This document shows positions 58,217-64,000 of a DNA stretch of 64,000 bases, one piece after another; positions within the stretch are counted from its first letter, which is position 1, and the number at the start of each line of letters is the position of its first letter. A program made the translations under genes and the position numbers. Origin of the DNA: an uncultured bacterium. GTDB lineage: Bacteria; Bacillota_I; Bacilli_A; RFN20; CAG-826. The DNA is taken from assembly GCA_949297805.1 (NCBI GenBank), contig CASFTG010000001.1, forward strand, positions 310,001 to 374,000, given 5' to 3'. The notes beneath the pieces were generated by a model that saw nothing but the letters and a program-made list of their open reading frames with translations, searched no databases and was not told the DNA's origin.

Positions 58217-59914
58217 ATGAAAACCAATCATGTCAAGTTGCTTGGGTTAGCCTTCGGGGCGATTCTGGCAATGGGCGCTTCGGCTGGCGTTTCTAACGTT
58301 CAGTCGATCGAAGGAAACCTCCCACTGACTTTTGCTCGCAAAGAGGCGGGGGAAACCTTCACCGCCACCCAGTCGACCTTTACCGCCACCAGCGCTGATA
58401 ATTTAGGTGGCGACACCCACATCAGCTATTCGACTTCCAAAGGTGGGGGAACCAGTGACCCGGCAATCAACTCTGGGGTTATTCGCCTTTATCAGAAGAG
58501 CGGCGGTGGGGACGGCGGAACCATCACTGTTACCGTGCAGACCGGGTACAAGATTACCGCCGTTGAAATCGGAAGTGGGATGTCTACCACCGTTCGTTAT
58601 TATCTCGACGGAGAAAGTTCAAGCGGTCAGGCCAATATTTCCATTGCGCAAAACTATACCTACACAGCTTCTGGTTTAAGCAATGAATCTGTAACGTTTG
58701 TTTGTAATGGGACAGACAAAAACTCACGTCTTTACGTTAATCATTTAGCGGTTACCTATGTTGAGGACAGCGCTCTTCCGAGTGACGTTGAAGTCAAGGA
58801 AGTTAAATTAGCGCAGGGTACTGGAACGGATACTGTTTACCAAAATGAAGTTATCGATCCTACGGGGTTTGAGGTTTCTTTGGTTTATGGTTCTGACACA
58901 GATCCTAGTTATAGCAGCGAAGAAACGATTGCCGTTAGTGATTCTCGTTTAACTTGGAACATCAATACTGAGGAACTTGGCCAGCAAGAGCTCACCGTTA
59001 CCTTCAAAGACGACGACGTTTCTGTTACGTCCAATTCCTTATCGATTGAGGTCATTGCCGACCCGTTCGGCGATTATATCGTTGATGTTCTCAACATTGA
59101 TAATTTCCCAGTTGAAATAGCAAGTCAATACGCGGATGGGTCTTATATTTCGTCTTCTGGCGTGGCATATAAGTCCAATAACGCTGGAAGCTACAACTCG
59201 ATTCAACTTCGGTCGAATAATAGCAATAGTGGCATCGTCACCACTACCACGATTGGTACTGTCGATTTGATCGAGATCACCTTCAACACTAATTCCAATT
59301 CTGAGCGGGTTATCGACATCTATGGTAGTCATGAGCCCTTCTCTTCTCCCGCTGATCTTTATAGCGGGTCCGCGATCGGCTCGATTGCTTATGCCGATGG
59401 ACAGATTGGGACTCTCGCTATTTCGGAATTAGAAGGTGCCCCTTATGAGTACATTGGCATCCGTTCCAATGACGGCGCCATCTACATCGACCAAATCCGG
59501 ATTGGATACACCGAAGCCGCCACCCCGACTGACGCCGAAGTGGTCGCCAAGTTTGTCGCGGACTATATGCATATGGATGACTACGATGCCGACAAGACCG
59601 GCGTCGGAACCGGCGCTTGCCTTGGCGAAGGCGGATATTACCAGGTAGCGATGACCGCTTTCTTGGAGTTGACCCCTGAGCAGCAGGAGCTTTTCAAGAC
59701 CAGCGATGAGTTCGCCGAGGCGCGGGACCGTTACGAAGCCTGGGCCCGGTTCAACGGCGACGACACCCCGTATGACGGTTCGTTCAATCCATCTTTGGCC
59801 GCCCGGATCAACAATGACGACAAGCCCGAGTACTGGATCGTCGTCGGCATATCCCTCGCCGCCATCGGCTTAGCCGCCGGCTTGTTCTTCCTCCGCAAGA
59901 AGAAAGAGGCCTAA
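58217..59914 (+). CDS. Surface protein 1 of tandem array (C-terminal membrane anchor)
   Basis: A 565-residue exported protein. It has a signal peptide and propeptide-like region (ending near AGVSNVQS), a beta-rich domain of about 120 residues (TSDPAINSGVIRLYQ, later LAVTYV), a bacterial Ig-like domain (YQNEVIDPTGFEVSLVYG to the following EVI), another beta domain, a helical C-terminal module (YMHMDDYDADKTGVGTGAC to RYEAWARF), one membrane helix and the tail FLRKKKEA. No LPXTG motif. The protein is paralogous to the next. The middle (58700-59300) is more AT-rich than its ends, as if under diversifying exchange. The ligand is unknown; adhesion is a guess. Confidence 0.75.
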   Translation: MKTNHVKLLGLAFGAILAMGASAGVSNVQSIEGNLPLTFARKEAGETFTATQSTFTATSADNLGGDTHISYSTSKGGGTSDPAINSGVIRLYQKSGGGDGGTITVTVQTGYKITAVEIGSGMSTTVRYYLDGESSSGQANISIAQNYTYTASGLSNESVTFVCNGTDKNSRLYVNHLAVTYVEDSALPSDVEVKEVKLAQGTGTDTVYQNEVIDPTGFEVSLVYGSDTDPSYSSEETIAVSDSRLTWNINTEELGQQELTVTFKDDDVSVTSNSLSIEVIADPFGDYIVDVLNIDNFPVEIASQYADGSYISSSGVAYKSNNAGSYNSIQLRSNNSNSGIVTTTTIGTVDLIEITFNTNSNSERVIDIYGSHEPFSSPADLYSGSAIGSIAYADGQIGTLAISELEGAPYEYIGIRSNDGAIYIDQIRIGYTEAATPTDAEVVAKFVADYMHMDDYDADKTGVGTGACLGEGGYYQVAMTAFLELTPEQQELFKTSDEFAEARDRYEAWARFNGDDTPYDGSFNPSLAARINNDDKPEYWIVVGISLAAIGLAAGLFFLRKKKEA

Positions 59915-59963
59915 CACTCTCTTCTTGATATAGTCCCCTAGCCTTCCCTTAGGGCAAGGGGCA

Positions 59964-59993
59964 AAAAAGGTCACCCTCGTCGGTGGCCTTTTT
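59964..59993 (+). terminator. Terminator of surface gene 1
   Basis: AAAAAGGTCACC (59964-59975), loop of six, GGTGGCCTTTTT (59982-59993), one G-U pair. Confidence 0.92.
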
Positions 59994-60005
59994 ACATGGG
60001 CATGG

Positions 60006-60074
60006 CAAAAGTTTTTACGCCGCAGAGTTAAAACCTAACTTCGTTCAAAAGTTTCTACGCTCAAAAGTTAAAAC
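60006..60074. repeat. Two direct repeats of 29 bp, 40 bp apart
   Basis: Bases 60006-60034 and 60046-60074 match at about 24 of 29 positions (both begin CAAAAGTTT and end AGTTAAAAC). Each copy contains an imperfect inverted pair GTTTTTAC/GTTAAAAC. They lie between surface genes 1 and 2. The rest of 59994-60330 holds no recognised feature. Confidence 0.5.
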
Positions 60075-60330
60075 TATTTCTAGATTTGAGGAGATGGTCA
60101 GTTTTGTTCACTTGGTCATGTTCGTTAATGGCTGGCGGATGTTTTCCGCAGCGGAACGAAGCTTGGCGGTAGCGAGCCCATTTTCGAGTCCAAATTGGTG
60201 TTGGCCTTGGTACGTATGTAAAAGAAACGCTAAAAGGGAAGGGACGAGAATAGGCTTTTTGTTTTGATAACATCTGGATAATCGCAGATTTGGCAAATCG
60301 TGAAGATATGATTGATCCCGCAGGTCGGGA

Positions 60331-60359
60331 TTGCTTCTCTCTCTCTCTCTCTTTAACAT
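60331..60359 (+). promoter_or_regulatory. Promoter with (TC)8 spacer, surface gene 2
   Basis: TTGCTT (60331-60336) and TAACAT (60354-60359) are 17 bp apart, with a (TC)n tract (60336-60352) filling the spacer. The layout copies that of surface gene 1. An ATCCCG/CGGGAT hairpin lies just upstream (60315-60331). Confidence 0.6.
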
Positions 60360-60396
60360 CAAGCGCGGAGTAAGAGGCATGGTGTGCTCAAAATTA

Positions 60397-60429
60397 AGAA
60401 AGACCCCGCGATTCCCTCGGGGCTTTTTC
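60397..60429 (+). terminator. Attenuator-like terminator in the leader of surface gene 2
   Basis: CCCCG (60404-60408), loop of nine, CGGGG (60418-60422); the stem extends past a bulged A through AAAG/CTTT and runs into CTTTTTCG. It is downstream of the (TC)n promoter and upstream of the gene, so read-through would be needed. Confidence 0.65.
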
Positions 60430-60477
60430 GCCATTTTGGGCTAGGCCAGCTATTACCACCAAAATCATTATTCAGTA

Positions 60478-60498
60478 GCGTTCTTATATAGAAAGCGC
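60478..60498 (+). promoter_or_regulatory. SD-proximal hairpin, surface gene 2
   Basis: GCGTTCTT (60478-60485), loop ATATAG, AAAGCGC (60492-60498), pairing with one bulged C and one G-U. It contains the invariant TTATATAGAA (60484-60493), and AAGGAAGG (60501-60508) follows. Confidence 0.5.
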
Positions 60499-60517
60499 GA
60501 AAGGAAGGATGAACAAT

Positions 60518-62173
60518 ATGAAGAAAACGACGAAACGTTTGCTGCTCGGGTTAGTGGGGGCGTTCTCGGCCTTTGGGCTGATCCTTGGCGGTAAGGCTAT
60601 TGTTGGTGGGTACAAGATGGAACCGGTCGAAGTGGCGGCCGGAACTGTCAGCGACACGGTGACTAAATCGAATTTCACCAGCGTCAATGATGACCTGAAC
60701 GATTTTATTTCCTATGAGACCGGGAAAGGTGACGGAACCACGAATCCGGCAATCAATAATGGGAATATCCGTTTATATCAGCCTGCCAGTGGCAAAGTTA
60801 ATGGCGGATATATCACTTTTACCTCTCTAGCCGGCTATACGATGAATTCGATTAGCATCACCACGGCCCAAGAGACGACTGTTAACCATTACGCCGGGGC
60901 CTTCAACAACAGCGATAAGACCAAAGGGAGCAGTTTGGCGGAGGATGCAACCTTGACAGTCGATAATTTGGCGACTAACGAGTATACCTTTGTTTGTCAG
61001 GGTTCTTCTAGCAAGAATAGGTTGGACATCAGCGCTATTTCGATTACTTATTCTTGCGAAGAAGCCGAGCCTTCTAAGCCGGTTTCGATTGAGCAATTAA
61101 ATATCGCTGAGAGCGCTTCCCCCGTCTATCAAGGAATGGAGTTCAACCCTGATGGTTACGGTATTACCGTCACTTTCCAATATGAAAGCGGTGGATCATT
61201 CCAAGAAAGCTATTCGCTTACTGATGAAGAGGTCGAATATACTGTATCGACCGCCAATCTTGGCGATACGACGCTCAATGTTAAGTTCATCTCCGACGAT
61301 GTTACTCTATCTAAGGACTTCACTGTTACCGTTGTGGAAGCGCCGGCTATAATGGCAATGACCGATACCTTCATTTACACCGATGTTGAATGGGCTCCTT
61401 CCGGCTACACAACTTTTGACAATGTCGTTCCGTCGGCTTCCGAAACCTCGGTGGCTTACTCCGGAAAGCTTTTCAAAAACGGCAATAATCTGCAGTTTAA
61501 TAGCAGTGAGAGCCGGGGTTTCTATAGCGCTTCTTCTGCTGGCACAATTCGCTCTATTTCCGTTTCTTGGGCGAGCGGCAGCAAAACCCTTAATGTTTTT
61601 ACAAGTGAAACCAAGCCGACCTCGATCGGCAGCTTTACTAAACAAGTTGGGACATTGACTCAAAATTCGACAACTTTCGCCTTCGATGAAAGCAACAATT
61701 ATCGTTATTTCGCTTTAATTGCCACCGGTTCTCTCCAAGTTTCGAAAATCGATATCACTTGGAATGTCGACACCAAAGAGATTGATGGGTTCGTTACCGA
61801 TTTCTTTGATATGGAACTTTGCGGCGATGGCAACGGAACTACCGCCCCGGACGCCGAATCTTGGGAATTGCTGGCTTATGAATTCGCGGACTTGAGCGAT
61901 GTTCATCAAGCGGAAATCGCTTCGTCGGAATCTGATGCCAGCGACAATTTGACGGTCAAAGGGGTCGTTGCTAAATACGACTACATCGTCGGTAAGTACG
62001 GTACCTCGGTTTACAAAGATTTCATGGGGCGGAATCCGGCTTCGATCTCCGGAGCTTATACGGTCAACCACAATGGTAATGATGGAAGCGTCTACGTCGT
62101 CGCTGGTATCGCAGTAACCGCGGTTCTTGCCGCCGGAGCCTTGATCTTCCTTAGAAAGAAACAAAGAGCCTAA
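60518..62173 (+). CDS. Surface protein 2 of tandem array (C-terminal membrane anchor)
   Basis: A 551-residue paralogue of surface protein 1. It has a signal region (KKTTKRLLLGLVGAFSAFGL), a beta domain with TTNPAINNGNIRLYQPASG and FVCQGSSSKNRLDISAISIT, an Ig-like domain (YQGMEFNPDGYGITVTFQYE), a further beta domain, the helical C-terminal module (WELLAYEFADLSDVHQAEI to KYDYIVGKYG), a membrane helix and the tail FLRKKQRA. The ATG at 60518 gives proper spacing to AAGGAAGG; the ATG at 60509 would be too near. It ends in its own terminator. Confidence 0.75.
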   Translation: MKKTTKRLLLGLVGAFSAFGLILGGKAIVGGYKMEPVEVAAGTVSDTVTKSNFTSVNDDLNDFISYETGKGDGTTNPAINNGNIRLYQPASGKVNGGYITFTSLAGYTMNSISITTAQETTVNHYAGAFNNSDKTKGSSLAEDATLTVDNLATNEYTFVCQGSSSKNRLDISAISITYSCEEAEPSKPVSIEQLNIAESASPVYQGMEFNPDGYGITVTFQYESGGSFQESYSLTDEEVEYTVSTANLGDTTLNVKFISDDVTLSKDFTVTVVEAPAIMAMTDTFIYTDVEWAPSGYTTFDNVVPSASETSVAYSGKLFKNGNNLQFNSSESRGFYSASSAGTIRSISVSWASGSKTLNVFTSETKPTSIGSFTKQVGTLTQNSTTFAFDESNNYRYFALIATGSLQVSKIDITWNVDTKEIDGFVTDFFDMELCGDGNGTTAPDAESWELLAYEFADLSDVHQAEIASSESDASDNLTVKGVVAKYDYIVGKYGTSVYKDFMGRNPASISGAYTVNHNGNDGSVYVVAGIAVTAVLAAGALIFLRKKQRA

Positions 62174-62204
62174 TCTCTTCGTTTCTTCTTATTTAACCTC
62201 CCTT

Positions 62205-62234
62205 AAAGAGCCACCAGCGATGATGGCTCTTTTT
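62205..62234 (+). terminator. Terminator of surface gene 2
   Basis: AAAGAGCCA (62205-62213), loop of ten, TGGCTCTTT (62224-62232), then TT. Confidence 0.92.
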
Positions 62235-62369
62235 AAGATGGGGACTTTTCCTATGTAAATTGTTTGCTAAAAGGAGAAGGGTAATTTAATTCAATATTCC
62301 TTTGATGCCTTCGATTGTTTGGTGGATTTTGATGGTGATGGGCAGTAGGGGATAACCCTCTGGACAATA

Positions 62370-62398
62370 TTGCCCTGACAATTCACCCCCTCTATCAT
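62370..62398 (+). promoter_or_regulatory. Promoter of surface gene 3 (no TC tract)
   Basis: TTGCCC (62370-62375) and TATCAT (62393-62398) are 17 bp apart. The -10 context CCTCTATCATCG resembles CTCTATGATGG of gene 1, but the spacer has only a C-rich run in place of the repeat. Bases 62235-62369 upstream show no gene. Confidence 0.5.
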
Positions 62399-62433
62399 CG
62401 CGGCCGGACTGGCAAGCCAATATGAAAGCCCTG

Positions 62434-62519
62434 AAGAGCACAATCGTGAGGATGTGGGATAGGGGCTCTTTTCACCTTTTTGGCTAAGGGTCCGTTCTTG
62501 CTCGGTTATATAGAACCGA
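62434..62519 (+). promoter_or_regulatory. Leader hairpins of surface gene 3
   Basis: AAGAGC (62434-62439) can pair with GCTCTT (62465-62470), or AGCCC (62427-62431) with GGGCT (62463-62467), before the run TTTTCACCTTTTT. Then TCGGTT (62502-62507), loop ATATAG, AACCGA (62514-62519), and AAGGAAGG before the ATG at 62539. Confidence 0.5.
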
Positions 62520-62538
62520 TGAAAGGAAGGGAATCAAT

Positions 62539-64000
62539 ATGGGAAAAGTGAGCAAGCGATTGCTACTTGGCATCCTGGGAGCGGCCACCTCTTTCGGGAT
62601 GATCCTGGGCGGCAAAGCCGTCGTCGATAGCGTGGACAATGGGGCAACCGAGGTAGCGGCTGCCGGCGATACTGACGCCAGGTACGTTCGCGTTAACTCA
62701 ACCGATGATTTGCCGGGCGAACACTATTTGATTGTTTACGAGAATGGAGGTTCATCTTTTGTTTTCAACGGAGGAATCTCGTCCTCGGACCTCGACTCCA
62801 AATCTAATGCGATTGCCGATTATGCTGTCCAGACTGAATCGGATGGCATCCCTTACATCACAGTCGATGAAAAACTGTCTGGTTATGAGGTAAATATCGT
62901 TGAAGCAGGGAACGGGAAATACGCAATTCAATCAACCAATTCCAGTTCTTATTATGTTTATCATTCTGGAACAAAAAACTCTATTAATAGCACATCATCT
63001 TTGAGTAACGCTGCAACGGCGATTACTTTTTCGAGTAACAAATTGACCGCTAAATGGGGCTCTTATTCCCTGAAATATAATACAAGCGACAAAAGGTTTA
63101 GATGCTATTCTAGCGGCCAGAGCGCGGTTTCGCTGTTTAAGTACGTTCCCGGAATTACTGCCGATCCCGAATCCATTTCTATAACGTTAGACGGAAATCC
63201 GATTGAGGATAGCCTTACCATTTATGATGGACAGTGCGTTAACTTCGAAACTTCCGTTTTGCCGGGAGGCGCTGATCAAGATGTCGCTTGGTCGGAGTAT
63301 ATGAGCGATGACGGCAGCGTCTTGTTCATGGATGGGGAACTTATCACCGAAGGAGCTTTGACCGAAGACTTGACGTTCGACGTTACGGCCAAATCCGCTG
63401 CCATTGATACCGTTTCCAAAACTATCTCGGTTACTGTTAAGGCTAATTGGGTAGAAAGCCTAAGTTATGAAGGACAAGTCAAAAAGCAGGTTATTGGAGA
63501 ACCTTTTGATTCTACTGGTTTAAGTATTTTTGCTTATAACGCCGATTTCCAACTCGATGTAACCGAAGATGTTATCTATGCTCCGGAAATCATCGAGGAA
63601 GGCATCAGTTCCGTTACGGCTTCCTATATGGGCAAAAGCGTGTCTATTCCTTTCGATATCGTTAAAGTAAACTGGCATTATAAAGCCACAGACATTACCC
63701 AGCTTTATGATGGCGCGACGATCATTATCGGCGTGGTCGATAAAACGCACAATATCGTTGCTGGCACTTATGATTCCGGCAACGGATGGTATACACCTGC
63801 TAAGACTGAGACTATTGGCAACGATGGAGCGATAGATTTCGAACAAACCTTCACTTTGGGTGTTTGCGAAAAAGGGTATACCATTTACGACAAAGCAGCG
63901 CAAAAATACTTGGCCCACAACGCCTCAAACGGCAAAGTCAATCTTTCTTCGGAGTTAAGCGCCAAGACCTATTGGGATATTTATTTCGAAGGCGGGATTT
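62539..64000 (+). CDS. Surface protein 3 of tandem array (3' end outside window)
   Basis: The frame is open from ATG 62539 to the end of the window (487 full codons). The start MGKVSKRLLLGILGAATSFG and the following ILGGKAVVDS closely match the signal region of surface protein 2. The mature part is beta-rich (YVRVNSTDDLPGEHYLIVYE; later an Ig-like block VLPGGADQDVAWSEYM), and differs from the other two after the signal, so promoter and signal are conserved while the exposed part varies. AAGGAAGG is eight bases before the ATG. The C-terminal anchor lies beyond the window. Confidence 0.75.
   Translation, partial: MGKVSKRLLLGILGAATSFGMILGGKAVVDSVDNGATEVAAAGDTDARYVRVNSTDDLPGEHYLIVYENGGSSFVFNGGISSSDLDSKSNAIADYAVQTESDGIPYITVDEKLSGYEVNIVEAGNGKYAIQSTNSSSYYVYHSGTKNSINSTSSLSNAATAITFSSNKLTAKWGSYSLKYNTSDKRFRCYSSGQSAVSLFKYVPGITADPESISITLDGNPIEDSLTIYDGQCVNFETSVLPGGADQDVAWSEYMSDDGSVLFMDGELITEGALTEDLTFDVTAKSAAIDTVSKTISVTVKANWVESLSYEGQVKKQVIGEPFDSTGLSIFAYNADFQLDVTEDVIYAPEIIEEGISSVTASYMGKSVSIPFDIVKVNWHYKATDITQLYDGATIIIGVVDKTHNIVAGTYDSGNGWYTPAKTETIGNDGAIDFEQTFTLGVCEKGYTIYDKAAQKYLAHNASNGKVNLSSELSAKTYWDIYFEGGI

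Noticed and set aside
60006..60074. CRISPR-like array
   Set aside because: Only two imperfect copies with an 11-base spacer, and no cas genes in the window.
1..64000. Mycoplasma-type code with TGA as tryptophan
   Set aside because: TGA ends several clear genes (for example at 12862, 20592 and 30981) and Trp is coded by TGG throughout.

Overview
The window reads as chromosomal DNA of an uncultured low-complexity member of the Bacillota (class Bacilli, Erysipelotrichia/RF39/RFN20-like). This placement is an inference from gene content: a Pst-PhoU-PhoP/PhoR cluster of Firmicutes type, a type III glutamine synthetase, a CUT1 sugar importer with LacI control, a lactate dehydrogenase, peptidases T and C, and many C-terminally anchored surface proteins without an LPXTG motif. 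TGA is used as a stop, so the code is the standard bacterial one. No 16S gene is present to settle the taxonomy. No phage, plasmid, CRISPR array or intact insertion sequence is visible.

Layout. 1-7.97 kb: end of feoA and feoB (ferrous iron uptake), a glycosyltransferase/PlsC pair for glycolipid synthesis, rubrerythrin, a membrane glycosyltransferase and a flippase-like protein. 8.0-14.5 kb: pstS-pstC-pstA-pstB-phoU-phoP-phoR behind clear Pho-box repeats; the PstS halves are in reversed order. 14.6-14.7 kb: tRNA-Asp and tRNA-Phe. 14.9-30.6 kb: a glycan-use locus with a divergent ABC ATPase, LacI regulator with two operators, binding protein, two permeases, an exported and a cytoplasmic GH30 hydrolase, and two large anchored SGNH-esterase proteins. 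30.6-46.9 kb: housekeeping and small metabolic genes, often without ribosome binding sites and with a -10 box 6-8 nt before the start codon, suggesting leaderless mRNAs. 46.9-53.3 kb: uridine kinase, tRNA-Gln, a 10-bp periodic TTCCAA array, pepT, pepC and a FtsX-type permease. 53.4-56.3 kb: an esterase, a small membrane protein and a secreted protein of unknown role. 56.8-58.0 kb: a 46-residue rubredoxin-like protein and ldh. 58.0 kb to the end: three tandem surface-protein genes.

The most unusual region is 58.0-64.0 kb. Each of the three surface genes has the same upstream architecture: a promoter-like pair, a hairpin followed by a pyrimidine run starting at GGGGCT, a short hairpin around an invariant TTATATAGAA, a Shine-Dalgarno sequence and the start codon. 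In the first two genes the spacer between -35 and -10 consists of a (TC)n dinucleotide tract, the arrangement expected for slipped-strand phase variation of promoter strength. The short hairpin has different arms in genes 1 and 3 but stays perfectly paired. These surface proteins appear to share a roughly 75-residue C-terminal module with the SGNH protein at 24.5 kb, which links the glycan locus and the surface array.

Other highlights are the circularly permuted PstS, the leaderless gene class, a possible IS21-type terminal-repeat remnant at 6.5 kb, and a pyroglutamyl-peptidase-like protein that lacks the catalytic cysteine position.
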